64,000 nucleotides of DNA from Sphingobium sufflavum (GTDB lineage Bacteria; Pseudomonadota; Alphaproteobacteria; Sphingomonadales; Sphingomonadaceae), in assembly GCF_021403115.1 (NCBI RefSeq), contig NZ_JAJSSH010000007.1, forward strand, positions 164,769-228,768, written 5' to 3'. Position numbers and translations under genes: made by a program. A model generated the notes under the pieces. It did not search any database and was not told the DNA's origin. It saw nothing but the letters and a program-made list of their open reading frames with translations. Of the stretch, positions 1 through 8,318 are shown one piece after another. Positions within the stretch are counted from its first letter, which is position 1, and each line of letters starts with the position of its first letter.

Positions 1-1631
1 TGGCGCTCGCCTGCGCCCTGCCGACGACGGCGGGGGCCAGCGGCCTGATCGACAATGTCAATGGCATCACCACCGGCCTCGACGGCCGCATCATCCGCTT
101 CGGCGGCCTGCTGGTGGACAAGGACGGCAAGGTGGAGCGTCGCCTGCTCCAGGGCGAGAAACTGCCCAAGAAGCAGCCGCTCGACTTCCGCCTGGATGGC
201 AAGGGGATGACGCTGATCCCCGGCTTCGTCGATGCCCGCGCGGACGTGATGCGGCTTGCGATCAGCCTCCTCTCGCTCGACCTCAGCGACGCCACCTCCC
301 CGGATGACGCCGCCGCGCGCGTCGCCACCTATGCGGCGGAGGGGCGGCGCTGGATCTTGGGCTTTGGCTGGGACGCCGTCCGCTGGCCCGCCGGCTCCAC
401 CCCCACCGCCGCACGGCTCGACCGGACCGTGGCGGACACGCCCGTCTGGCTGGTCGACGCCAGCGGGGAACAGGGCTGGGCCAACAGCGCCGCGCTGAAA
501 CTCGCCGGGATCACCGCCGCCACACCGCAACCCGCCGGGGGCCACATCGTGATGGCGGGCGGCAAGCCCAGCGGCCTGCTGACCGGCAGCGCCATGGAGC
601 TGATCGAAAAGATCGTGCCCCGTCCCGCGCCCAAGGATCTCGACGCCGCCTTTCTGAAGGCGCAGGCCGCCTATCTGGCACGCGGCATCACCGCCGTCGG
701 CGACATGGGCACCAGCATGACCGACTGGCAGACATGGCGGCGCGCGGGCGACCGGGATTCGCTGCGCCTGCGGATCATCGGCTATGCCAGCGCGATCGAC
801 GACCTGCCCCTGATCGCGGGACCGCAGCCGACGCCATGGCTTTATGCGGGTCGCCTGCGCCTCGCCGGTATCAGCCTTCCGATCGACGGGTCGCTCGGCG
901 TCCGCCGCGCGTGGCTGTCCGCCCCCTATGCCGATGCGCCGGGGGTCAGCGGCGACATGCTGCTGGGCGACACCCGCCTGCGCAACCAGATGAGCCGCGC
1001 GGCCATGGACGGCTTCCAGATCGTCCTCGCGGCCCATGGCGACCGCGCGACAAAGGAAGCCGCCGACGCCATTGCGGAGATGGGCGGCTCCTATCTCTCC
1101 CGCGGGCGCTGGCGCATCGACGGTGCGGACCTTGCCGCCGCCGCCGACCTCACCGGCCTGCCCGCCGACCGGCTCAGCCTGACCGTCAGCCCCGCATCCA
1201 TCGCGGATGGCGGTGCGCTGGCCCGTGAGCGGCTGGGCGCGCGGGCCGATGGCCGCGCCTATGGCTGGAAGGACATCGTGGGCCGACAGGTCGGCCTCGC
1301 CTTCGCCGGGCAAGGCCCCTTCACCCCCCTCTCCCCGCTGGAGGCGATCCGCCTCGCTATCACGCGCGAGACGGTGGCCGGGCAGCCCTTTGGCGGTTGG
1401 CGCGGCGACCAGCGGCTGAGCTTTGCCGAGGCATTTCGCGCCGTCACGGCAGGCGGTGCGGACGCACTGGGCGCGGAGGGGCGTTTCGGCCGCCTCGCCC
1501 CCGGCGAATCCGCCGATTTCCTCCTCCTCGACCGCGACATCGAACTGGCCCAGCCTGCGGACATCCCCCGCATCAAACTGCTGGAGACATGGATCGGCGG
1601 GCAGAAGATCCTGTTGGACACCAAACGGTGA
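1..1631 (+). CDS. Amidohydrolase family 3 (YtcJ-like) protein, 5'-truncated, metal ligands missing
   Basis: The frame is open from the window edge, so the N-terminus is cut off; about 542 residues are visible. The first residues (ALACALPTTAGA) look like the end of a signal peptide, suggesting an exported protein. The fold landmarks of YtcJ-type amidohydrolases are present: a PGFVDA strand (nt 219-236), an IDGSLG loop, a GDRA segment and a C-terminal GESADFLLLDRD strand. The metal-binding DAHxH motif, however, reads DARAD (Arg codon 237-239, Asp codon 243-245), and the usual RIEHA reads RIDGA (about nt 1113-1127). Inference: the fold is kept but hydrolysis is probably lost or changed. The TGA stop overlaps the GTG start of manA, so the two are translationally coupled. 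Confidence 0.8.
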   Translation, partial: ALACALPTTAGASGLIDNVNGITTGLDGRIIRFGGLLVDKDGKVERRLLQGEKLPKKQPLDFRLDGKGMTLIPGFVDARADVMRLAISLLSLDLSDATSPDDAAARVATYAAEGRRWILGFGWDAVRWPAGSTPTAARLDRTVADTPVWLVDASGEQGWANSAALKLAGITAATPQPAGGHIVMAGGKPSGLLTGSAMELIEKIVPRPAPKDLDAAFLKAQAAYLARGITAVGDMGTSMTDWQTWRRAGDRDSLRLRIIGYASAIDDLPLIAGPQPTPWLYAGRLRLAGISLPIDGSLGVRRAWLSAPYADAPGVSGDMLLGDTRLRNQMSRAAMDGFQIVLAAHGDRATKEAADAIAEMGGSYLSRGRWRIDGADLAAAADLTGLPADRLSLTVSPASIADGGALARERLGARADGRAYGWKDIVGRQVGLAFAGQGPFTPLSPLEAIRLAITRETVAGQPFGGWRGDQRLSFAEAFRAVTAGGADALGAEGRFGRLAPGESADFLLLDRDIELAQPADIPRIKLLETWIGGQKILLDTKR

Positions 1632-2443
1632 CAGCCCGCCGGCTTGCCACCAAATATGTCGAGAAACCATGGGGCAGCGACCATCTGCCGCCGCTGTTCC
1701 CCGACGCCCATGGTCAGCGGATCGGCGAGGTCTGGTTCGACGGCCCGCCCGGCGAGCACCCCGCGCTGCTCGTCAAATATATCTTCACCAGCGAACGCCT
1801 GTCCATTCAGGTGCATCCGACCGACGCCCAGCGCCACGACCTCGGCCTGCCCAGCGGCAAGACGGAATGTTGGTACATATTGGATGCAGAGCCGGACGCC
1901 CGGCTCGGCCTCGGCACGCTCGCGCCCCTGTCCGGCGACGCCCTGCGCGCCGCCGCGCTCGACGGTTCCATCCAGCGGTTGATGGACTGGAAGCCCGCCC
2001 GCCCCGGCGACTTCTTCTTCGTGCCCGCCGGGACCGTCCACGCCATCGGCGCGGGCATAACGCTGGTCGAGGTTCAGCAAAATGTCGACGTGACCTATCG
2101 CCTCTACGACTATGGCCGCCCGCGCGAACTGCATCTGGACGATGGCGTGGCGGTCAGCGTCGCGGAACCCTATCGCCGCGCCGCGCCCAATCTGGCGGCG
2201 GTCGGCGCGGCGGACCTGCTCGACCGGTGGGAAGCGCCCTTCAGCCTCATCCTGCGCAGCCATGATGCGGGCGACGGCGCCACTATCGGCACGGCGGGCC
2301 AACCCGGCTGGTTCGTCCCGCTGACCGGCACCGGCACGCTGAACGGCCAGCCATGGGAGGCCGGGGAATGTTGGCTGCTCGACGGCCAGGCCGCACTGGC
2401 CTGCACCGCCCCCACCCGGACGCTGATCGCGACGATCCCCTGA
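1628..2443 (+). CDS. manA: Mannose-6-phosphate isomerase, class I
   Basis: A 271-residue type I phosphomannose isomerase that interconverts mannose-6-phosphate and fructose-6-phosphate to feed mannose-containing sugar nucleotides. It has the KPWGSD start of the family, the zinc-binding QVHP motif (nt 1808-1819), the KTECWYIL segment carrying a Glu ligand, the PAGTVHAIG motif, and the late VQQNVDVTYRLYDYGR motif with its substrate arginine. It is short compared with the roughly 390-residue enterobacterial enzymes, as in many alphaproteobacterial versions that lack the helical insertion. The GTG at 1628 overlaps the upstream TGA (GTGA), which is why the longer upstream frame is not used. It converges on a glycan-assembly operon that may consume its product. 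Confidence 0.9.
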   Translation: MTARRLATKYVEKPWGSDHLPPLFPDAHGQRIGEVWFDGPPGEHPALLVKYIFTSERLSIQVHPTDAQRHDLGLPSGKTECWYILDAEPDARLGLGTLAPLSGDALRAAALDGSIQRLMDWKPARPGDFFFVPAGTVHAIGAGITLVEVQQNVDVTYRLYDYGRPRELHLDDGVAVSVAEPYRRAAPNLAAVGAADLLDRWEAPFSLILRSHDAGDGATIGTAGQPGWFVPLTGTGTLNGQPWEAGECWLLDGQAALACTAPTRTLIATIP

Positions 2444-2444
2444 T

Positions 2445-2479
2445 GATCGCTTCGTCATTGCGAACGGAGCTAAGCGATC
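2445..2479. repeat. Palindromic intergenic repeat (REP-like)
   Basis: An inverted repeat sits between the convergent manA and glycan operon. The arms GATCGCTT (2445-2452) and AAGCGATC (2472-2479) match perfectly around a 19-base loop. The right part (2460-2480) resembles 11405-11425 with three differences in 21 bases, so this is a dispersed family. It may also act as a bidirectional stem-loop between converging transcripts. Confidence 0.6.
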
Positions 2480-2501
2480 CCTGCACCGCGCCGCCCAGAC
2501 T

Positions 2502-4289
2502 TCATCTATCCCCGATGCCGTCCACACCCGGCGTCGGCGCAATCACCGGCCGTCCGCACTTCAGCCTGTCCAGTTCCGCGCGCAGCCCATCCAGCCGTTC
2601 CGAATCGCCGCCCTGCGGATTGACCGCATGCACGCCCAGCGCCCAGAATTGCCCATGGTCCATCACCGCAACCCGGTGCGTCGCGCACAGCGCCTGCACC
2701 TCCTCCTCATCCATCATGCTCAGCGACAATATCGCCGGTCGCCCCAGCCGCCCTTGGTCGAAGCGCACCAGATCGGTCATGAAATAGCCGCCGCGCAGGT
2801 CCACCAGCACCGCATCCGCGCCACTCGCCCGCATCGCCGCCATGGTCCGCGCATAGGGCCGCACATGCTGCTGCGTCGTCCCCAGTTGCCATGCCGCCGC
2901 GACCAGCGTGATCGCGCATCCCGCCCAGACCAGCCGCAACGGCCGCTTGCCCTCCGGCGACAACAGGCTCCAGCCATAGCCCGCCAGCAGGCACAGCGCG
3001 CCCAGCGACCCGTGCATATAGCGAAAGCCCCAGCCATAGCCCTGATACAGCGCGGTCGCGAAGCCGATGCCCACCACGCCCCACAGCGGCAGCAGGATCG
3101 GCGGCTCGCGCAACCAGACGCGCAGCGACCATGGCAGCTTGCCCAGCGACAGCGCGCCCAGCGGCAGCAGCAGCGCGTTGTTCCACGCCATCAGCCGCCC
3201 GATGTTCAGCAGCGGCTGCCATTTGTCGAGCCGGTCGAACAGGCTGGCGACCTTGTCCTCCACCTCCGGCGCGCCGCGCGCGGCCCCGCCCAGCGGCGGG
3301 CCGAGCAGATGGGCGAGCAGCATCGGCCACAGCTTGGCCCAGATCACCACCGCCGCCCCCAGCGCGCCCGTCTGCACCAGCGCCGTCTTCCACCGCCCGC
3401 GCCAGAACAGCCACAGGATGAAGGGCGCGGCGAACAGGATCGGGAAATGCCATTGGTGCAGGCCCGCCGCCAGCACCAGCACCACCGCCGCCAGAGCGCC
3501 CCGCACCCGTCCCCCGCGCAGGATCAGCGCCAGCCACACCATGTTCAGCGCGAAATGGCTGGTCATCGCATAGGGGGTCATGGCGGTGGCGATCAGTTGC
3601 ACCGACGTCAGCGCCAGGATCATCACCACCGCGCGCACATCCGCCCGGCGCGGGAACAGCGTCCGCGCCGCATCCCACAACGCCACCAGACCCACCCCCA
3701 GCATCACCGGGGCGGCGAGGTCGCCATCGCCCAGCGCCACGAACAGCGCCCGGATCGCGGCGTGCACAGGCAGGTAGATGGACGTCCACACCGTCCCCGC
3801 GCCATAGGGGCTGTAGAATTCCGGCATCATCGCGCGCGCATGGGGCATCCATTCCGCCGGGATCGGCCAGCCGATCCGCCCCTGCGCCAGATAGGCGCCC
3901 GCCAGCTCCACCATCACCTCGTCGCGCGACGGGCTATAGGCGTGAAAGATCAGGTCGCGCCCCAACCGCGCCGCGACGATGGCGACGACGATGGTCCCCG
4001 CAATGCCCCAGCGCGACGGCACGGCGGGCGGCCGCACCCCGCTGCGCCGGTCGAGCGGGATGAGCGCGAGGAGGCCCACGGCCAGCCCGATCAGCACCGG
4101 CATGTCCTGCCTCAGGAACAGATAGTCGGGCAGCGGCACGAACCGGTCCGGCGCGATATGCCAGCCCCATGTCGCCGCGTCCCAGATCAGGTAGAAGATC
4201 GCGCCCGCCAGCAGCATCGGCCACGCCGCCGGGCCACGCCCCCCGCCCGCGTTCAGCGACCGCCCGATGACGCCGTCACGCCCCGGCAT
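2502..4289 (-). CDS. Polytopic membrane protein, GT-C-type glycosyltransferase candidate
   Basis: A 595-residue integral membrane protein with about ten or more hydrophobic segments spread over its first 450 residues, followed by a soluble C-terminal domain of about 130 residues. The first large loop holds an acidic SRDE motif (residues 121-124) followed by a conserved-looking FYSPYGAGTVWTS stretch. That pattern is typical of lipid-linked-sugar-dependent GT-C transferases, where an Asp/Glu in the first loop is catalytic. It is the last gene of the minus-strand glycan operon. The start chosen at 4289 (MPGRDGV) overlaps the upstream methyltransferase by 14 bases; the longer frame would run through that gene. 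It could alternatively be a polymerase or ligase of the exported glycan. The exact reaction is unknown. Confidence 0.75.
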   Translation of the reverse strand: MPGRDGVIGRSLNAGGGRGPAAWPMLLAGAIFYLIWDAATWGWHIAPDRFVPLPDYLFLRQDMPVLIGLAVGLLALIPLDRRSGVRPPAVPSRWGIAGTIVVAIVAARLGRDLIFHAYSPSRDEVMVELAGAYLAQGRIGWPIPAEWMPHARAMMPEFYSPYGAGTVWTSIYLPVHAAIRALFVALGDGDLAAPVMLGVGLVALWDAARTLFPRRADVRAVVMILALTSVQLIATAMTPYAMTSHFALNMVWLALILRGGRVRGALAAVVLVLAAGLHQWHFPILFAAPFILWLFWRGRWKTALVQTGALGAAVVIWAKLWPMLLAHLLGPPLGGAARGAPEVEDKVASLFDRLDKWQPLLNIGRLMAWNNALLLPLGALSLGKLPWSLRVWLREPPILLPLWGVVGIGFATALYQGYGWGFRYMHGSLGALCLLAGYGWSLLSPEGKRPLRLVWAGCAITLVAAAWQLGTTQQHVRPYARTMAAMRASGADAVLVDLRGGYFMTDLVRFDQGRLGRPAILSLSMMDEEEVQALCATHRVAVMDHGQFWALGVHAVNPQGGDSERLDGLRAELDRLKCGRPVIAPTPGVDGIGDR

Positions 4290-5070
4290 GGACTGGACCG
4301 CCCCCCGCCAGCAGGTTGTCCCGCACGAACAGGCCGTCCATTTCCACCAGCAGGGGGAAATGCCCCTTGTTGTTGGCGAAGAAGGCGTTGGGCGCAAAGC
4401 CCGCCTCCGCCAGCAGGTCGATCATGTCGCGATAGACGGTCGCCCCGGCATAGAGCGGGCGCACCGCCAGTTCGGTCTGCACGCCCGCCATCAGGCGCAG
4501 GATCGGCCCCGCCCCCGTGCAGACGGATCGGTCATGCCCCTGCGTGTCCATCTTCAGGAAGGGGCGCAGGCTGCCGTGCTGCGCCGCCAGTTCCGGCCAC
4601 AGCCCGTCCAGCCGCCGCGTCACCACATCCACCGTCTGCGTCACCGCGTTGCGGCTCTGGAAAATCGCGTCCTGCTGCGCCACCGGGGCGTTGAGCGAAC
4701 TGAACTGGTCCGCCGCCATGATGTTGAACGCGGCGGTGCCGTCGCTGTCCGACAGGGCGATGTTGTGGACATGCCAGTTTCCGTCCTTCGCCGCCCGCCG
4801 CTCCAGCGCGACAAAGACCGCCGGGTTCGGCTCGAACGACAGGATCGTGCCCTTGAAGCCAACATCCCGGCGCAGCATCGTCGCATATTGCCCCGCGTTC
4901 GCGCCCACGTCGATCACGCAGTCCACGCGGAAATGCGCCAGAAAGCGGCGCAGCGCCACTATCTCGGGATATTGATGCTGCCGTCCGGCCAGACCCAGCC
5001 GCACCGCCAGCCAGCGGTCGCCCAGCTCACGGGCGTATCGTCCGCTGCCGCCCTGATCCCGACCGCTCAT
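4276..5070 (-). CDS. FkbM family methyltransferase
   Basis: A 264-residue SAM-dependent methyltransferase of the FkbM family, usually O-methylating sugars or polyketides. The SAM loop DVGANAGQYA (from about residue 54) is followed by the SFEPNP acidic/proline motif and the late KMDTQGHD motif that marks the family. The start at 5070 is preceded by a run of six Gs about 8 bases upstream and leaves a 16-base gap to the upstream glycosyltransferase. The longer ATG at 5127 would lie inside that gene and has no better ribosome site. Position inside a glycan operon suggests methylation of a sugar residue, perhaps the chain end. Confidence 0.88.
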   Translation of the reverse strand: MSGRDQGGSGRYARELGDRWLAVRLGLAGRQHQYPEIVALRRFLAHFRVDCVIDVGANAGQYATMLRRDVGFKGTILSFEPNPAVFVALERRAAKDGNWHVHNIALSDSDGTAAFNIMAADQFSSLNAPVAQQDAIFQSRNAVTQTVDVVTRRLDGLWPELAAQHGSLRPFLKMDTQGHDRSVCTGAGPILRLMAGVQTELAVRPLYAGATVYRDMIDLLAEAGFAPNAFFANNKGHFPLLVEMDGLFVRDNLLAGGGPVHAGA

Positions 5071-5086
5071 GCCATCATCCCCCCGG

Positions 5087-6241
5087 TCATCCTTCACGCC
5101 CCCACGCCGCTTCGATCGCGCGGTCATAGACCACAGCGGTCAGCGCCGCCGCCTCGTCCCAATTGCCCAATGTCGCGCCCAGCGCCAGCGCGGCCCGCGC
5201 TCCGGCCTCACGCGCCTGCGCCGACCGGACCAGCGGACGCAGGCCATCGGCCAGCGCGCCCGCGTCGCCCGCCGTCACCCGTGTCGCCGCGCCCTCCGGC
5301 AACCGGGCGAACATGCCGCTCTCGCTCGTAATCATCGCCGCGCCATAATGGCAAGCGGACAGAAAGGCACCGCTGGAATCGATATGCCGGTACGGAAAGG
5401 CAATAATATCCGCCCGGCGCAGATGCGCGTCCAGCCGCGGCTCGGTCAGGAAGCCGAGGTCGAGGATCAGCCGGTTGCCGAACCCTGCCGCCCGCACCCG
5501 CTCCACCAGCGCGTCGATGGCCATGAACGGCTGCCCCGCCACCGCCAAATCGAAATCAGTACCCTCGCCCCACAGGGTCAGCGCGGCCTCGACCAGCAGG
5601 TCGAACCCCTTGTACGGCTTGATCGTCCCGAAGAAGAGGATGCGCGGGCGCGGCGACGGCGGCACGGCGGCCAGCATCCGCTCGTCCGCGCGCGCCAGAT
5701 GCATCGGCGGATGCGGCACGATGGCGACCGGCACCGTAATCCCCCGCTCCTCCAGCACCGCCCGCGTCTCCTCGCCATGCACGATCAGCGCGTCGAAACG
5801 GCGCAGCAGGTCGAAATAGCCGCTGCCCTGCATCGCCTCCTTCGCGCCGTCGCCATGGAAGGGCTTGGCGTTGTGGACGGTGTGGACCAGCGCATGGCGC
5901 GGCGACAGTCGCCGCAACCAGTGCGCGTCCGCCCATGCAAAGGGCAGCCACTGCCAGTGGACCACCTGCGCGCCCGCGAACAAGGCCCGCGACCCTGCCA
6001 GCGCGCTGCCCAGATATTCGGCCGCCTTCGCCCCCTGCTTCGCCTTGCCGCCACCGGGCAGCGCCTCGCTGAACCGGAAGAATCGCGGCGCATAGGCATA
6101 GCCCTGCGGCACGATCGCATCGGTCGCGCGCAGCGGCCTGCCCGCCAGCGTCACCGCATGGCCCGCCCGTGCAAGGCCACCGCACAACCCGTCGTCATAG
6201 CGACCGGTGAACAGCGACGGGTCTGCCATGATGATCTTCAT
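5087..6241 (-). CDS. Glycosyltransferase family 4 (GT-B fold)
   Basis: A 384-residue cytoplasmic glycosyltransferase. The C-terminal Rossmann domain opens with PRILFFGTIKPYKGFD (residues 199-214), the usual GT4 start of the donor-binding half. It contains the SGAFLSACHYGAAMITS stretch that corresponds to the family's donor-phosphate/sugar contact region. The N-terminal half begins MKIIMADPSLFTGRYDDG, a glycine-rich acceptor-domain loop. The start at 6241 overlaps the flippase stop by 4 bases (ATGA), which fixes it against the longer frame. It probably adds one sugar to the lipid-linked repeat unit; donor and linkage cannot be read from sequence. Confidence 0.88.
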   Translation of the reverse strand: MKIIMADPSLFTGRYDDGLCGGLARAGHAVTLAGRPLRATDAIVPQGYAYAPRFFRFSEALPGGGKAKQGAKAAEYLGSALAGSRALFAGAQVVHWQWLPFAWADAHWLRRLSPRHALVHTVHNAKPFHGDGAKEAMQGSGYFDLLRRFDALIVHGEETRAVLEERGITVPVAIVPHPPMHLARADERMLAAVPPSPRPRILFFGTIKPYKGFDLLVEAALTLWGEGTDFDLAVAGQPFMAIDALVERVRAAGFGNRLILDLGFLTEPRLDAHLRRADIIAFPYRHIDSSGAFLSACHYGAAMITSESGMFARLPEGAATRVTAGDAGALADGLRPLVRSAQAREAGARAALALGATLGNWDEAAALTAVVYDRAIEAAWGREG

Positions 6242-7587
6242 GCCCGCACCATCCCTCTCAGCAACTGCCCGTGCCGCAGCCCCAGCGCGACATGCACCCC
6301 GGCATAGAGGATGGCGAAGCACAGCGCGAACGGCTCCCCCGTCACCCGCGCCGCCCATGCCGCCCCGGCAACGCTCGCCAGCGACAGGATCAGGAACGCC
6401 ACCGATGTCGGCAACAGCGCCCCGAACCGCCCCACCCCATTGTGCACGAAGGTGGAGACGCACAGCATCGCCAGCCCGCACAGCAACACCGCCAGCGCCA
6501 CCAATTCCGCCAGCGTCAGCACCGCCTTGCCATCGAACAGCACGCCCGACAGCCGCCCGCCGAGGATCAGCAGAACCAGCCCCAGCGCCCCCGCCGCGCC
6601 CAGCGCCAGCCAGCGGATTCGCCCGATCAGCTCGCGCACCCGCGCCGTCCGCCCCTCATGCCATGCCGCCGTCAGGCGGGGCAGCGCGGCCTCCGTCAGG
6701 GCGCGGATCACCGCCGTCAGCGCGCGGCTGATCTTGTAGATGAAATCGAACACCAGCAACGGCCTCGGATCGTTCGTCACCATCGCAATGCCGAAATAGG
6801 GCGCGGTATAGGCCGCGACATCGGACAGGGTCAGCGCCATCGTCGTGCCCATGTCGCGCATATAGGTGCGCCACACCACGGCCATCTCCACCCCGCGCAA
6901 CCACCAGTCGGCCCCGCGCATCCCCGTCGACGCATGGATCACCGCCAGCCCGATGGCCAGCCCCGCCGCCGCCAGCCCGATCTGCACGAACACCGACCAC
7001 AGGATGGGCAGGCCGACCAGCGCCAGCAGCAGGACCAGCAGCGACAGCCCCCGCCGCACCGCATCGACCAGCTCCCACAACAGATTATGGTCCAGCGCCG
7101 CCATCGCCCGCTTGACCAATATGCCAAAGATATTGGCGGCGGTCAGCAGGTAGAAGGCCAGGAACAGCCCCGGCCGTTCCGTCGGGATATGCCCCGTCAC
7201 GATCCCCCCGCCGATCAGCAGCGCCCCCGTCAGCACCACCGCCATCATGAAGGCCAGCAGCACCGCCATGTCGCGCGGGTGGAAATCGCCGCCGTCCCCT
7301 GTCGCCGCGCTCGCTCCCTCCAGCCGGAACCGCCGCAACCGCGCATAGATGATGCCGGAAAAGCCGAAATCGGCGGAAACGGTGAAATTGGCGAAGGCGA
7401 CCAGCAGCAGGAACGCCCGAAATTCCGCGATGGGCAGCAACCGCACAAAGACGAAGGTGACGGCAAAGCCCCAGGACATCGCCAGCCCGACATTGGCCAG
7501 TTTCAGCGCGGCCAGCGCCCGCGGGTCATGTTCCAGCCTGCCGATGGGCGCCCATAGCGAGCGCACTCCGGCGTATCGGTCCGTCAC
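6238..7587 (-). CDS. Oligosaccharide flippase (Wzx/MATE-like polysaccharide exporter)
   Basis: A 449-residue polytopic protein with roughly twelve hydrophobic segments in the arrangement of the MVF/polysaccharide transporter superfamily. The first segment begins around LKLANVGLAMSWGFAVTFVFVR, and Arg/Lys-rich short cytoplasmic loops separate the later ones. Such proteins move undecaprenyl-linked oligosaccharides across the inner membrane. The GTG start at 7587 forms a GTGA overlap with the upstream methyltransferase stop; the preceding 78 codons of open frame are shadow. Together with the sugar-phosphate transferase and two glycosyltransferases it gives the operon the logic of a Wzx-dependent pathway. 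Confidence 0.82.
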   Translation of the reverse strand: MTDRYAGVRSLWAPIGRLEHDPRALAALKLANVGLAMSWGFAVTFVFVRLLPIAEFRAFLLLVAFANFTVSADFGFSGIIYARLRRFRLEGASAATGDGGDFHPRDMAVLLAFMMAVVLTGALLIGGGIVTGHIPTERPGLFLAFYLLTAANIFGILVKRAMAALDHNLLWELVDAVRRGLSLLVLLLALVGLPILWSVFVQIGLAAAGLAIGLAVIHASTGMRGADWWLRGVEMAVVWRTYMRDMGTTMALTLSDVAAYTAPYFGIAMVTNDPRPLLVFDFIYKISRALTAVIRALTEAALPRLTAAWHEGRTARVRELIGRIRWLALGAAGALGLVLLILGGRLSGVLFDGKAVLTLAELVALAVLLCGLAMLCVSTFVHNGVGRFGALLPTSVAFLILSLASVAGAAWAARVTGEPFALCFAILYAGVHVALGLRHGQLLRGMVRA

Positions 7588-8318
7588 CGCCGCGCCCGGA
7601 ACAGCACGTCGTCGATGGCCATGGTCGCCACGTCGCCCGGCGGCAGGTCGCGCGCCGCGATCACCTCCACGCTCAGGCCGGCGGTGGCGATGCGCTCGGC
7701 AAAGTCCAGCCCATATTGCCGCACATGGTCCCACTGGCCGAAGCGGCGCTCCCGCTCCCTCCCCGACAGGTCCATCGCGCCATCCTCGCTGGGCTTGGCC
7801 CACAGCGGCACGATCAGCCACGCCTCCCCACCGGGCTTCAGAGAGCGGGCGATGTTGGACAGAACCCGCGCATCGTCCGGCACATGCTCCATCACATGGC
7901 TGGCGTAGATGCGGTCGAAGCGCGCCTCATGCTCCAGTTCCATCAGGTCCACCCGCTGCATCCCCGGCACCGTATAGCGCGACGGGTCGATGTCGGCGGG
8001 CACATAGTCGCCCGCGCCGCTGCGGAACCGCTCGACCAGACTGCCCTCGTTGGGCGCGCAATGCAGCACCGCGCCACCCGGCGGCAGCGCGATCGTGCCG
8101 CGATCGAGGAGATAGTGCATCAGCCGTTCGCGCGGGGAGGAACCGCACCGGGGGCACCCCCACGCCCGCGCCTCGCCATAGCGGAAGAAGCCCGGCACCG
8201 TCGCATGGCAGGCCGGGCAGCCATAGGCGCCCTTCTCCCCCGCCGCCATCCGCAGGCGCAGCGCGGCACGGGTCAGATGCTTGCCCGCCGCCTTGGCCAC
8301 ACGTTGCGCGGTAATCAT
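7584..8318 (-). CDS. Class I SAM methyltransferase with N-terminal zinc-ribbon
   Basis: A 244-residue protein. Residues 34-58 carry CPAC and CPRCG pairs (Cys34, Cys37, Cys55, Cys58), a four-cysteine zinc ribbon followed by SSPRERL. The methyltransferase domain follows, with the SAM loop region VLHCAPNEGSL (about residues 84-94), YVPADID, RVDLMEL, and the motif IV region DRIYASHVMEHVPDD. This ribbon-plus-methyltransferase layout recurs in glycan clusters. The ATG at 8318 overlaps the upstream GT2 stop (ATGA). The likely substrate is a sugar or its carrier; this is inferred from neighbours only. Confidence 0.83.
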   Translation of the reverse strand: MITAQRVAKAAGKHLTRAALRLRMAAGEKGAYGCPACHATVPGFFRYGEARAWGCPRCGSSPRERLMHYLLDRGTIALPPGGAVLHCAPNEGSLVERFRSGAGDYVPADIDPSRYTVPGMQRVDLMELEHEARFDRIYASHVMEHVPDDARVLSNIARSLKPGGEAWLIVPLWAKPSEDGAMDLSGRERERRFGQWDHVRQYGLDFAERIATAGLSVEVIAARDLPPGDVATMAIDDVLFRARR

